Positions 1-8,478 of a stretch of 14,064 nt of DNA are shown piece by piece (within the stretch, counting starts at the first letter, position 1; each line of letters starts with the position of its first letter). The translations under genes and the position numbers were made by a program. Source of the DNA: Chloroflexota bacterium (lineage in GTDB: Bacteria; Chloroflexota; UBA6077; CF-72); the NCBI GenBank assembly GCA_019247135.1, contig JAFAPL010000938.1, positions 1 to 14,064 on the forward strand, given 5' to 3'. Below the pieces are notes generated by a model. It was not told the origin of the DNA, did no database searches, and saw nothing but the letters and a program-made list of their open reading frames with translations.

Positions 1-419
1 GCCAATGTTTGCTGATATTGATCGTCAGGGATGCGGAACACTTCCCGTAACACGCGCAGTGAATCGACCGCGGGAATGTCCCAGACCATCTGCGAGCGGT
101 TGCCCATGACAAGCGTGATCTGACGCAAGAACGCGTCTTCTCGGCGCCACGGCGTATAGCCGAGCACCCGCGCTTCGCCGCTGGTGGGGTACAGCAACCC
201 ACTCAGCATTTTCAGCGTCGTCGTCTTGCCTGCGCCGTTTGGACCCAGAAATCCGACGACTTCGCCAGGGCCGATTTCGAACGAGATATCACGTACCGCG
301 CTCACGTCGGTGAACCGCCGCCGTGCGAACGACCGCACGGTTGCCAGCAGGCCCGCCTCACGCTGGTGGACGCGGAAGGTCTTGCTCAGCCCGCGGACGA
401 CGATCGCCGACTCAGGCAC
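1..419 (-). CDS. ABC transporter ATP-binding protein (COG4586-like), N-terminal 139 residues, cut by window edge
   Basis: This is the ATPase subunit of an ABC transporter. It binds and hydrolyses ATP to drive a membrane permease that lies outside the window. Reading the minus strand from GTG at 419 gives a typical N-terminus (residues 5-15, AIVVRGLSKTF). A Walker A motif GPNGAGKTT sits at residues 59-67 and a Q-loop glutamine near residue 110 in GNRSQMVWD. The segment of about 30 residues before the core β-strand, rich in Arg, and the NRSQ..WD stretch resemble COG4586 exporters rather than simple DrrA/NatA proteins. The signature motif and Walker B lie beyond the edge. An in-frame TGA, which is the stop of the preceding carboxypeptidase gene, lies two codons upstream, so GTG at 419 is the earliest possible start. 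The 6-nt gap suggests co-transcription with that gene. The substrate is unknown. Confidence 0.9.
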   Translation of the reverse strand, partial: MPESAIVVRGLSKTFRVHQREAGLLATVRSFARRRFTDVSAVRDISFEIGPGEVVGFLGPNGAGKTTTLKMLSGLLYPTSGEARVLGYTPWRREDAFLRQITLVMGNRSQMVWDIPAVDSLRVLREVFRIPDDQYQQTL

Positions 420-425
420 GGCGGA

Positions 426-1565
426 TCAGCCAGATTGGTCGCTCACGGATTCGCTCCAGCCGAACGCACGCCATACCCAGTCGAACAGAGCGGTGCAATC
501 GGCGAGCAGGTCGTCGCTATGCATGACCACGACATAGACGCGGTGCCCGTCACGTGAGGCTGAGGCCACGATGGCCTTGCCCGCGGCGTCCGTGGTGCCG
601 GTCTTGACGCCATCCGCGCCGGGGTAGACCCCCAGCAAGGGATTGTGCCCGTAGAGCTTGAAGCCGTCGCCGCTGTACGAGGGTGTTGCGACCGCGTCGC
701 GAAACGTTGGATCGCGCATCGCGATCCGGGCAAGCTCGGCGAGATCGTACGGACTGGCGTAGTGACCCTCGGCATCCAGGCCACTCGGATTCACGAAGTG
801 TGTGTCTTTGAGGCCCGCGTCGAGGGCGACCTGGTTCATCAAGTCGACGAACTCCTGGCGCGAATCCGTCAGACTGATGGCCAGCTGCTCAGCCGCGTCA
901 TTGCCGCTTGGCAACAGCAGCCCGAACAGCAGGGTGCGGTAGCTGATGCGCTTGCCGGGGACCAGGCCCATGACCGACGAGCCGTCGGCCAGTGCCATTG
1001 CGCCGCCGTCAATGCTTACTCGCACTGTGGAATCGAGCGAGTCGATGTGCTGCAAGGCGACGACCGCGGTGGCGATCTTGGTTGTGCTGGCCGGCGCTTC
1101 ATGCGCGTGCGCGGCACGTCCGTAGAGCAACAGCCCGCTGTCGTCGTCGACGACGGCGAGCTCAGGCGCGGTCACCTCGGGCGGGGCGACATAGGCCAGC
1201 CGATGCAGGCCTGACTCGGGCGGTGGTGCTGAATCGACGTCGGAGCTGATGACCCACGCGGGTGGACGACCTGGCTCGACGTCGGCGCTGCTGATCCAGG
1301 CTGGCCCTGGCTGACGAGTCTGCCCGTCGCCTGGATAGAACACGAGCCTCCGCTCGGCAACGTCGCCGTACTGGACCTCCACGACAGACCCCGCCGGCAG
1401 GATGCTGAACTGCTGCGCCGGATCGGTTGGGCCCGACCATAAGGGCGTGTCACGCGTCGTGCGCAACCACGCGACCGGAGCGGCCTGAGCGGACGCCGTC
1501 GAAACGGGCACCGCGCCCACGAACAACAGCAGACAAGTGAGTGCCGCGAGCAGTCGGCGGCTCAT
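426..1565 (-). CDS. Secreted D-alanyl-D-alanine carboxypeptidase (peptidase S11) with N-terminal SH3-like region
   Basis: This enzyme trims the terminal D-Ala from peptidoglycan stem pentapeptides outside the cytoplasmic membrane. The 379-residue product starts with a signal peptide (about residues 1-28, hydrophobic core LLAALTCLLLFVGAVP, cleavage near ASA-QA). Residues 30-110 look like an SH3-type wall-binding module (WLRTTRDTPLWSGP). The S11 catalytic domain follows with all three penicillin-binding motifs: SxxK at S160-K163 (STTK), SxN at S220-N222 (SGN) and KTG at 321-323. It lacks the PBP5-like C-terminal β-domain and the amphipathic membrane anchor, ending shortly after the KTG region at WRAFGW. 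Its ATG overlaps the stop of the upstream S41 gene as ATGA (1562-1565), so translation is probably coupled. The family call is secure from the motifs. The exact paralogue (dacA, dacB or dacF type) is not resolved. Confidence 0.93.
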   Translation of the reverse strand: MSRRLLAALTCLLLFVGAVPVSTASAQAAPVAWLRTTRDTPLWSGPTDPAQQFSILPAGSVVEVQYGDVAERRLVFYPGDGQTRQPGPAWISSADVEPGRPPAWVISSDVDSAPPPESGLHRLAYVAPPEVTAPELAVVDDDSGLLLYGRAAHAHEAPASTTKIATAVVALQHIDSLDSTVRVSIDGGAMALADGSSVMGLVPGKRISYRTLLFGLLLPSGNDAAEQLAISLTDSRQEFVDLMNQVALDAGLKDTHFVNPSGLDAEGHYASPYDLAELARIAMRDPTFRDAVATPSYSGDGFKLYGHNPLLGVYPGADGVKTGTTDAAGKAIVASASRDGHRVYVVVMHSDDLLADCTALFDWVWRAFGWSESVSDQSG

Positions 1566-3454
1566 TGCAGCGACAGATTCTGCGCCAGTGAGTCAACAGC
1601 CTGGGCGAGCGCGACGAGCGTCTCCGGCCGATCGAAGCCCGGCACATCGGAGTAGGCGACGGTCAACACGATGCGGCCGCGCCGCCAGGTCACACTCCTG
1701 GTGCCGTCGGCGATCCAGGTGCCGCGATAGCCGACCGTCTCGTCTCCGAGCGACACGGGCGCGTCGACCGGCTGAAGCAAATCGGGCAGGTCGTTCGTGC
1801 TGGCAGCGGCGTGTGCGCCATCGGCGGCGGCGTACAGGTCCGCCTCCACGCTGACCGCAGGCAGATCGCCGGGTGAATTGCCGTACGTGGCGACCACCGA
1901 TCCTTGATAGCCGCGCGACCGAATTGTCTGCTGGAGCGCGATCGGGTCGGGCGCACCGCCGTTCTGGTCGATGAGCTGGTTGGGATGGATCAGATCCATG
2001 TGCTGCCATCGCGAACCATGCGTCAGGCGATCGTTGGTCGGGATCGCGCTTTCGGCCGGCAGTACTGCCTGCAGCAAGGCATCGACCTGATCGGACGTGA
2101 TGCCACTCTCGCTGGTCTGGCGTGGCGCAGGCGGTGGGACGCCGCTCAGGGCCGTTACCGCCGCGTCGAGCTGAGGGTCGCGCCCGTTTCGGTAATCGTC
2201 GATGGAGCGGGAATCCGTGCTCGACACATCTGGAGCAACACCAACGCCATCGATATCAGTGTGGGTCTCGGGAGTCGAGGCTGCCGCAACTGCGATCTGC
2301 AGGGCGCCGCCGCCGGGCAGAGGCAGTAGTTCTGAAGAGGCCAGGGCGCCTGCGGTACGCTGGCCGACGAGCACGGCGCGGTGCGCTTCGTGCAGCGCGG
2401 CGGCGGTAATTTCAGACGCTGAGGCCGAACCGCCATTCAGGAGGACGGCGAGCGGCAACTGTCGCGCGTGCTCACGACCGGACGCGATGTCGTACGACTC
2501 GTGTCCGCGCTGATCGTGCTCGTATACCGAGCGCGCCGTTTCGGGCAGGAACCGACCAAGGATCTCGTCCGCGGTCTGGACGCTGCCCCCACCGTTGTCG
2601 CGCAGGTCGAGCACGATGTCCTGCACGCCTTGTGCGTCGAAGTCGTCGAGCGCGCGGTCGAGATCCGTCAGGACGTCGCTGCCATCTGGCAGCTGCGTCC
2701 CGGGCACGACGAAGTCCGTCAGACGCAGGTACCCCGTCCCATCCGGCAACACACGTGCTTCCAGCGGCGGAAAGTAGTAGTTGCCGCGAGTCACCGTAAT
2801 CTCCTGCCGGCCGTTGCCGCGGTCCACGCTGAGCTGAACTGACGACCCCGCGCTGCCGCTCAGTGCGGTCGAGAGGGAGCCCAGGTCGGAGCGTTGGAGA
2901 TCGTGGCCATCCACCGCCACGATCACGTCACCTGGCTTCACCCCCGCCGCATCAGCCGGTCCGTTGGGCGCGACGGCCGTGACCAGGCTCGGCGGGTTGC
3001 CGCCGTACCGAATTCCCAGTCCAACGGATTCCTGGCCACCGCTCACCGTCGTCAGAAAGCGCTGGAACTGCGAGGCGGAAAGCACATGCGTATGGCCTTC
3101 ATGGACGCTGTCCGCCATACCGGACTCGACAGCTGTTGCGGCCGCGTCGGTCCAGGTCACATTCGCAACATAGGCGGAGTACGCCTGCGCGAACGTCTGA
3201 AACGCCGCGTCGGGGTCGCTCGACAGATCCGGCAATGGGCCCGGCGACGGCGCGCCGCGTTGGGTTGCTTCCGCCTGGAGTCGATTCCAACCCGCGCTCA
3301 GGAGGTCGGCTGGCGCGAGCGGTCGGTAGAACAATTCCAGCATGTCCTGATAGGTCGCGCGAATGCCGTCCAGATTCGAGTCCTGAGCGTGCGCAGGCGA
3401 GAGGACGCTCAGGCCGAACAGTGCCAGGGCCAGGCCTGCGTGGACGAGTCTCAT
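1562..3454 (-). CDS. Secreted PDZ-containing S41 (C-terminal processing peptidase-like) protein with atypical active site and extra C-terminal domain
   Basis: The 630-residue product has a signal peptide (1-23, ending AHA-Q), an N-terminal helical segment (25-135), a PDZ domain (about 142-222, with GVKPGDVIVAVDG at 171-183), and an S41 core (about 230-410). The S41 hallmarks LDLRDNGGG (282-290) and NGGSASASEI (340-349) are present, which places the catalytic serine at S345. In E. coli Tsp the catalytic lysine is 25 residues further on, in GKG. Here that site reads GQRTAGAL (364-371), with A370 instead of Lys. It may therefore use another residue, as some S41 relatives with a TAGA motif seem to, or be inactive. 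Residues about 450-630 form an extra region with a β-rich end (SVTWRRGRIVLTVAYSD) that I cannot assign. The start overlaps the antiporter stop by ATGA and the end overlaps the carboxypeptidase start by ATGA. An extracytoplasmic role in envelope protein processing is inferred. Confidence 0.88.
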   Translation of the reverse strand: MRLVHAGLALALFGLSVLSPAHAQDSNLDGIRATYQDMLELFYRPLAPADLLSAGWNRLQAEATQRGAPSPGPLPDLSSDPDAAFQTFAQAYSAYVANVTWTDAAATAVESGMADSVHEGHTHVLSASQFQRFLTTVSGGQESVGLGIRYGGNPPSLVTAVAPNGPADAAGVKPGDVIVAVDGHDLQRSDLGSLSTALSGSAGSSVQLSVDRGNGRQEITVTRGNYYFPPLEARVLPDGTGYLRLTDFVVPGTQLPDGSDVLTDLDRALDDFDAQGVQDIVLDLRDNGGGSVQTADEILGRFLPETARSVYEHDQRGHESYDIASGREHARQLPLAVLLNGGSASASEITAAALHEAHRAVLVGQRTAGALASSELLPLPGGGALQIAVAAASTPETHTDIDGVGVAPDVSSTDSRSIDDYRNGRDPQLDAAVTALSGVPPPAPRQTSESGITSDQVDALLQAVLPAESAIPTNDRLTHGSRWQHMDLIHPNQLIDQNGGAPDPIALQQTIRSRGYQGSVVATYGNSPGDLPAVSVEADLYAAADGAHAAASTNDLPDLLQPVDAPVSLGDETVGYRGTWIADGTRSVTWRRGRIVLTVAYSDVPGFDRPETLVALAQAVDSLAQNLSLQ

Positions 3455-4539
3455 GTGGTGACGGGCTCGGGATACCAGAAGAACACAACCGCGGTCATGA
3501 AGTAGAGCGCCAGGAGCAGCACGCCTTCAAGCCAGTGCGATTCGCCGTCCGCGGAGATGTACGCGAAGATCAACGCACTGAGCGCCAGAACGAGCAACTC
3601 GAGTGGCGAGAAGACTAACGTCATTGGCCTCGCGACTGCCAGGCTGGTGAAAACGAGGACAGGCGCAACGAACAGCGGAATCTGCGTCGACGACCCGGCC
3701 GTAATGCCGAGCGTGAGATCGAGGACGTTGCGCCAGGCGGCACGCACCGCGGCCCAATTCTCCGCGGCGTTGCCGACGATTGGAATGACGATCATCCCGA
3801 CGAACAACTCGCTCAAGCCCAACTGAGCCGTGACGGGTTCGACGCTATCGACCAGGGCTTCGCTGACCACGGCTGTGCCGACGGTCGCCAGCGCGAGCGT
3901 AACGAGACCGCGTCGAAGCGACCACTCTGGCGAGTCGCCGCGCACCACGGCCGGCGCCGCGGCGCGTGGGCGTGCTGTGCCTCGGCGAGTCACTGGCCCG
4001 GGCCCGCGCACCACGAACAGGAGGTATGCCGCGTATGACAGCAGCAGGATCGCGGCAAGCGGGACGCTTACCTCTTCGACCCGCACCGTGTCGGCTGTCA
4101 ACGTGAAGAACGCGCTCGGCAGCAAGAGGCCGGCGACAGCCAGCAGCATCAAGGTGCTATTGAGGCTCGTCATGCGTGCATCGAAGGTCATCAACCCGTT
4201 GCGCCAGCCGCCGGCGAGCAGTGACACACCGAGAACCAGCAAAGTGTTGCCGATGATGCTGCCCGTGATACTCGCTTTCACTAGCACGAAGAGGCCCTGG
4301 TTGAGCGCAAGGAGGGTGATGATCAGCTCGGCGGCGTTGCCGAAGGTTGCGTTGAGCAGACCTCCTGCGTGAGATCCGAGATGCCCCGCGACCTGGCCTG
4401 TTGCATGGCCGATCAAGCCGGCCAGCGGGATAAGGCCGAGAGCCGCCGCGGCGAACACGGTGATGGGCGGCGCCCCGAACGCGTGTCCGAGCACGGCCAG
4501 CGGCGCGAAGACGAGCAGCGCGTACAGCCAGCCAGGCAC
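3451..4539 (-). CDS. Ca2+/H+ antiporter (CaCA superfamily, CAX/ChaA type)
   Basis: This integral membrane exchanger expels Ca2+ (or a related cation) using the proton gradient. The 362-residue protein has about eleven hydrophobic segments and the paired CaCA repeats. The first is GNAAELI (67-73) and the second is GNAAEN (256-261), whose glutamates E71 and E260 are the expected ion-coordinating residues. The halves are joined by a cytoplasmic loop at about 178-208 that is rich in Arg, Ala and Pro; many CAX proteins have an acidic stretch here. The start is GTG at 4537-4539 ([13 protein letters not shown]). No ATG fits this frame nearby and no strong ribosome-binding site is visible. It is the first gene of the minus-strand run, reading away from transketolase. 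Its stop overlaps the start of the S41 gene by ATGA, so it is probably the promoter-proximal gene of a four-gene operon. Confidence 0.92.
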   Translation of the reverse strand: MPGWLYALLVFAPLAVLGHAFGAPPITVFAAAALGLIPLAGLIGHATGQVAGHLGSHAGGLLNATFGNAAELIITLLALNQGLFVLVKASITGSIIGNTLLVLGVSLLAGGWRNGLMTFDARMTSLNSTLMLLAVAGLLLPSAFFTLTADTVRVEEVSVPLAAILLLSYAAYLLFVVRGPGPVTRRGTARPRAAAPAVVRGDSPEWSLRRGLVTLALATVGTAVVSEALVDSVEPVTAQLGLSELFVGMIVIPIVGNAAENWAAVRAAWRNVLDLTLGITAGSSTQIPLFVAPVLVFTSLAVARPMTLVFSPLELLVLALSALIFAYISADGESHWLEGVLLLALYFMTAVVFFWYPEPVTT

Positions 4540-4669
4540 GCAAATAGCAGCCTAGCGTGTCTGGGTCCGCCAGGCCTGGCCCACACAGCGGTACGTACCA
4601 TGGCCGTGCGGTCGAAACGCGGGTTCGCAGGCGCAGGCTGGCCTACACTTTGAAGGAAGACGGCACGCC
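4540..4669. promoter_or_regulatory. Divergent intergenic region between the antiporter operon and transketolase
   Basis: These 130 bases must hold the promoters for both the minus-strand operon and the plus-strand tkt cluster. A perfect 10-bp palindrome, GGTACGTACC, lies at 4590-4599 and could be an operator. TACACT at 4644-4649 resembles a -10 box, but it sits directly before the tkt ribosome-binding site and has no good -35, so I do not call it a promoter. A purine-rich GAAGGA at 4652-4657 is the likely tkt ribosome-binding site, with 12 bases before the ATG. Confidence 0.45.
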
Positions 4670-6829
4670 ATGGCTATTTCGACCTCGGCCGAGCTCGACA
4701 CGCTGGCCATCAACACGATCAGGACCCTGAGCATCGACGCAGTGCAGCAGGCGAACAGTGGCCACCCGGGTCTGCCGCTCGACGCCGCGCCCATGGCATA
4801 TGTGCTGTGGACGAAGTTCCTGCGCCACAACCCGCGCAATCCTAAGTGGCCCGACCACGACCGCTTCGCCTTTTCGGCGGGACACGGCAGCATGTTGCTC
4901 TACAGCTTGCTGCACCTGACGGGCTACGACCTGTCGCTCGACGAAATCAAGCGCTTCCGACAGTGGGGGAGCAAGACGCCTGGGCACCCCGAGTATGGCT
5001 TGATACCCGGCGTCGAGCTGACGACCGGGCCGCTCGGTCAGGGGTTTGCGAACGGAGTCGGCCTGGCGCTCGCCGAGGCGCATCTGGCGGCCGTATACAA
5101 CCGTCCGGGCCACGACATCGTCGACCATCGGACGTTCGGAATCGTCTCGGACGGCGACCTGATGGAGGGCGTGGCTTACGAGGCGGCCAGCCTGGCTGGA
5201 CATCTTCGACTCGGCAAGCTCGTCTACCTCTACGACAGCAATCAAATCACGCTGGCCGGGTCGGCCGGTCTTGTTTTCACCGAGGACGTGGGCAAGCGCT
5301 TCGAGGCACTCGAGTGGCACGTCCAGGAGGTGGCCGATGGCAACGATATCGACGCGCTCGAACGCGCGATTCAGGCGGGTGTTGATGAGACCGAGCGTCC
5401 CTCGTTGATCATCGTCCACACAACGCTCGGCTACGGCAGTCCACACAAGGCAAATACGTTCGGGGCGCACGGTAATCCGCTCGGACCAGACGAGGTCAAA
5501 GCCACCAAAGAAAACCTCGGCTGGCGGTGGACCGAACCCTTCTACATCCCTGACGAAAGCTTGCGGCTGTTTCGCAAGGCCGTCGACAAAGGCGCGCAGC
5601 TCGAACAGGAATGGCAGTCGCGATTTGACGCGTACGCGTCGACGGAACCGCGGATGGCCGAACAATTCCAACGCTCCTTCAAAGGCGAGTTGCCGTCCGG
5701 CTGGGACAACAATCTGCCGACGTTTACTCCAGCGGACGGAAAAGACGGCAAGCTCGCGACGCGCTCGGCTGGTGGAACGGTCATCAACGCGATTGCGCAG
5801 CAGGTACCGGAGCTGATCGGCGGCAGCGCCGATCTCAATCCGTCGACGGATACCGCCCTGAAAGACGCGGGCAACTTCGAAGCCCCGAGCCGCGTGCCGA
5901 GCGACAAGCAGGGCTCCGTCGGCGGGCAGTGGAGCTATGCCGGTCGCAACGTGTTCTACGGCGTCCGCGAGCATGCGATGGGCTCAATCACGAACGGGAT
6001 CACCTACCACGGTGGCCTGCGCGCATTCAGCGCGACCTTCTTCGTGTTCAGTGACTACATGCGCCCGCCGATGCGGCTTGCCGCGCTCAGCGAACTGCCC
6101 TCGATCTTCATCTTCACGCATGACTCGATCGGTCTGGGCGAAGACGGACCGACACATCAGCCCGTGGAACAGCTAGCGGGGCTACGCGCTATCCCGAACA
6201 TGGTGGTGTTCCGGCCGGCGGACGCAAACGAAGTGACCGAAGGTTGGCGTGTCGCCCTGCAGCGACACGATGGGCCCACGACGCTTGTGTTCAGTCGTCA
6301 GGCGCTGCCGATCTTCGATCGCTCCCAATTCGGCGCGGCCGAGGGCGCACGGCGCGGTGCATACGTCTTGGCAGACCCCGCGAGCGGCCAGCCCGAGATC
6401 ATTTTGATCGGCACGGGGTCTGAGGTTGGCCTGGCCATAGAGGCCCGCGAGATCCTCGAGCGCGAAGGCCGCCGCGTGCGCGTCGTGAGCATGCCGTCCT
6501 GGGAACTGTTCAGCGCCGAGCCGCAAACTTATCGCGACGAGGTCCTTCCGCCGTCGGTACGAGCGCGTGTCGCGGTCGAGGCGGCAGCACCGCTTGGGTG
6601 GGAACGCTGGGTCGGCCAGGAAGGCGACGTCGTCGGGCTGAATCGTTTCGGCGCTTCCGCGCCGTATACCGACGTCTACAAACACCTCAATTTCACACCC
6701 GAATACATCGCCGATCGCGCGCGCGAACTCTGGCAGCGTGGCGCCAAACGCGATGGTGCGGGGGTTCCGTCCGGCGCCTTCGACGCCGACCGTGCCAGTT
6801 TCTCCAAAGCGGCCGGGGATGACCGCTAA
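4670..6829 (+). CDS. tkt: Transketolase
   Basis: This TPP- and Mg2+-dependent enzyme moves two-carbon ketol units between sugar phosphates in the pentose phosphate pathway. The 719-residue product has the full domain order. The N-terminal TPP domain has SGHPG (30-34), SAGHGS (69-74), TTGPLGQG (118-125) and the diphosphate/metal-binding SDGDLMEG (160-167). The middle pyrimidine-binding domain has [10 protein letters not shown] (384-393), the REHAMG motif (433-438) whose E434 should activate the TPP ring, and [15 protein letters not shown] (484-498). The C-terminal domain follows. It is about 55 residues longer than E. coli TktA; part of this is a polar C-terminal tail (about 688-719). The ATG at 4670 follows a GAAGGA site. 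Fourteen bases separate it from the RpiB-transaldolase gene, so the two are almost certainly co-transcribed and form a non-oxidative pentose phosphate unit. Confidence 0.97.
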   Translation: MAISTSAELDTLAINTIRTLSIDAVQQANSGHPGLPLDAAPMAYVLWTKFLRHNPRNPKWPDHDRFAFSAGHGSMLLYSLLHLTGYDLSLDEIKRFRQWGSKTPGHPEYGLIPGVELTTGPLGQGFANGVGLALAEAHLAAVYNRPGHDIVDHRTFGIVSDGDLMEGVAYEAASLAGHLRLGKLVYLYDSNQITLAGSAGLVFTEDVGKRFEALEWHVQEVADGNDIDALERAIQAGVDETERPSLIIVHTTLGYGSPHKANTFGAHGNPLGPDEVKATKENLGWRWTEPFYIPDESLRLFRKAVDKGAQLEQEWQSRFDAYASTEPRMAEQFQRSFKGELPSGWDNNLPTFTPADGKDGKLATRSAGGTVINAIAQQVPELIGGSADLNPSTDTALKDAGNFEAPSRVPSDKQGSVGGQWSYAGRNVFYGVREHAMGSITNGITYHGGLRAFSATFFVFSDYMRPPMRLAALSELPSIFIFTHDSIGLGEDGPTHQPVEQLAGLRAIPNMVVFRPADANEVTEGWRVALQRHDGPTTLVFSRQALPIFDRSQFGAAEGARRGAYVLADPASGQPEIILIGTGSEVGLAIEAREILEREGRRVRVVSMPSWELFSAEPQTYRDEVLPPSVRARVAVEAAAPLGWERWVGQEGDVVGLNRFGASAPYTDVYKHLNFTPEYIADRARELWQRGAKRDGAGVPSGAFDADRASFSKAAGDDR

Positions 6830-6831
6830 GA

Positions 6832-6837
6832 AAGGGC
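6832..6837 (+). promoter_or_regulatory. Ribosome-binding site of the rpiB-tal fusion gene
   Basis: AAGGGC lies six bases before the ATG at 6844 and just after the tkt stop TAA (6827-6829). It supports ATG 6844 as the true start, and hence a protein that begins as RpiB, within a short 14-base intergenic gap. Confidence 0.6.
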
Positions 6838-6843
6838 AGCAAG

Positions 6844-8463
6844 ATGCGCATCGCAATTGCGGCTGATCACGCCGGTTTCGAACTCAAGCAGCTTCTGTTG
6901 ACTCGATTGGCGGCCGAACCCGACCTCACCGTCCTGGACCTCGGCACCAATGCCGCCTCGCCACCCGTCGACTATCCCGACTACGCGCGCGCCGCGGCCG
7001 AAGCCGTCGTGCGTGGGGACGCCGATCGGGCGATCATGGTGTGTGGGTCAGGCGCTGGCGCGTGTATCGCCGCCGACAAGGTGCCGGGCGCGCGCGCGTT
7101 CTTCGCCGGCGACACGTATACGGCGCACCAGGCCGTGGAGCACGACCAGGGCAACGTTCTCTGCCTCGGCGAGCGGGTCACGGGTCTCGAGCTGGCAGTC
7201 GAAATTGCGCGCACGTTCGTCCGAGCCCAATTCAGCGACCAGGAGCGACATCGCCGACGTGTGGCAAAGATCGCCGCCATCGAAGCCGAGTCCAACTTTC
7301 CACTCGAGGCTCTGAGGCGGCACGGCCAGAGCATCTGGCTGGATACGATCGCGCGCTCGATGCTGACTTCGGGTGAGCTGCGCCGTCTCGCGTGGGAAGA
7401 CCGCGTAACGGGTGTCACATCGAACCCGACGATCTTTGAAAAGGCCATGGGCCACGAGCCCGAGTACGAAGAGCCGGCGCGCACGCTCGCCGAGCAGGGC
7501 AAGAGCGCCGAGGAGATCTACTGGGCGCTGGCGATCGAGGACATCCAGGGTGCGACGGACGTGCTGCGCGGCATCTACCGCCTGGTTAACGGGCTAGACG
7601 GGTTCGTCAGCCTCGAGTGCGCGCCGGCGGTCGCCAACGACACCCAGGCCACCGTCGACATGACGCGCGATCTGTGGACGCGGGTGAATCGGCCGAACGT
7701 CATGATCAAGATTCCAGCGACGCCGGAAGGTGTCGCGGCGATCGAGGAGTCGATTGCATCCGGCATCAACGTGAACGTGACACTGATGTTCTCGGTGCAG
7801 CTGTACGAGGAGGTTGCTCACGCATACATCAAGGGCCTGGAGCGCTTCTTCAGCGGACGGGAATCGCGCAATCTCCGCCATCCCGAGTCGCTGCAGCCCG
7901 CGCCGGCGTCTGTGGCCAGCTTCTTCGTCAGTCGCGTGGACACGCTCGTCGACAAGCTGTTGGGCGAGAAGATGTCCGGCACGACGGGGGCGACGAACGG
8001 TGACGTTTCGGCGTACCAGCGTCTGCTCGGACAGGCCGCCATCGCCAACGCACGCCTGGCGTACGCCTCATTTCAAAAGATCTTCTCGGGCCCGGCCTGG
8101 GAGACCCTGGCGCAAAAGGGCGCGCAAGTGCAACGGCCACTCTGGGCCAGCACGAGCACCAAGAACCCGCGTTACCGCGACGTGCTGTATGTCGAAGAGT
8201 TGATCGGCCCGAATACCGTCAACACGATGCCCGAGGCAACGCTGAGCGCTTTCCGCGATCACGGGCGCGTAGCGCGCACGATCGACACGCCCGAGGCCAT
8301 GGCCAGAACGGAACGTGTCTGGCGCGACCTGAAGACGGCGGGCATCGACATGGATGAGGTCACGCTGCAACTGCAGAAAGACGGGGTCCGCCTGTTTGCG
8401 GAGTCCTTCGATTCGTTGATCAAGGTGCTCGAAGGCCGGCGTCAGGCGCTCGCGCATGCGTGA
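6844..8463 (+). CDS. Bifunctional ribose-5-phosphate isomerase B / transaldolase fusion
   Basis: One uninterrupted 539-codon frame encodes two enzymes of the non-oxidative pentose phosphate pathway. Residues 1 to about 150 are RpiB/LacAB-type ribose-5-phosphate isomerase: MRIAIAADHAG with D8/H9, the active-site loop VCGSGAGACIAADK (66-79) with nucleophilic C67, and EHDQGNVLCLGE (99-110) with H100. Residues from about 154 to 531 are transaldolase of the long mycobacterial type: TSNPTIFEKA (192-201), the Schiff-base lysine K289 in MIKIPATPEG (287-296), NVNVTLMFS (309-317), and RPLWASTSTKNP (431-442). The join near residues 145-155 has almost no linker, and I see no stop or internal start at the junction. 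RpiB would interconvert ribose-5-P and ribulose-5-P, and transaldolase would move a dihydroxyacetone unit. With tkt directly upstream the logic is coherent. A transaldolase-glucose-6-P isomerase fusion is known; this different pairing is less familiar to me. Confidence 0.95.
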   Translation: MRIAIAADHAGFELKQLLLTRLAAEPDLTVLDLGTNAASPPVDYPDYARAAAEAVVRGDADRAIMVCGSGAGACIAADKVPGARAFFAGDTYTAHQAVEHDQGNVLCLGERVTGLELAVEIARTFVRAQFSDQERHRRRVAKIAAIEAESNFPLEALRRHGQSIWLDTIARSMLTSGELRRLAWEDRVTGVTSNPTIFEKAMGHEPEYEEPARTLAEQGKSAEEIYWALAIEDIQGATDVLRGIYRLVNGLDGFVSLECAPAVANDTQATVDMTRDLWTRVNRPNVMIKIPATPEGVAAIEESIASGINVNVTLMFSVQLYEEVAHAYIKGLERFFSGRESRNLRHPESLQPAPASVASFFVSRVDTLVDKLLGEKMSGTTGATNGDVSAYQRLLGQAAIANARLAYASFQKIFSGPAWETLAQKGAQVQRPLWASTSTKNPRYRDVLYVEELIGPNTVNTMPEATLSAFRDHGRVARTIDTPEAMARTERVWRDLKTAGIDMDEVTLQLQKDGVRLFAESFDSLIKVLEGRRQALAHA

Positions 8464-8478
8464 TCTATCATCTTGATC

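Noticed and set aside
1..419. Pairing the ABC ATPase at the left edge with the ABC-2 permease at the right edge as one transporter
   Set aside because: They are over 12 kb apart in different operons. COG4586-type ATPases normally have their own adjacent permeases.
184..1249. Several plus-strand open frames across the ABC ATPase and carboxypeptidase genes
   Set aside because: They are shadows in GC-rich DNA: they are low-complexity Arg/Ala-rich translations without motifs, lying opposite genes with clear catalytic signatures.
4644..4649. TACACT as the -10 box of the tkt promoter
   Set aside because: It directly abuts the tkt ribosome-binding site, so the transcript would begin inside or after that site, and no -35 box is found at the right distance.
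4643..5974. A 443-codon open frame antisense to transketolase
   Set aside because: It lies wholly opposite well-conserved tkt motifs. Its Arg/Val-rich composition matches the reverse of a GC-rich gene, and it shows no domain or start signal.
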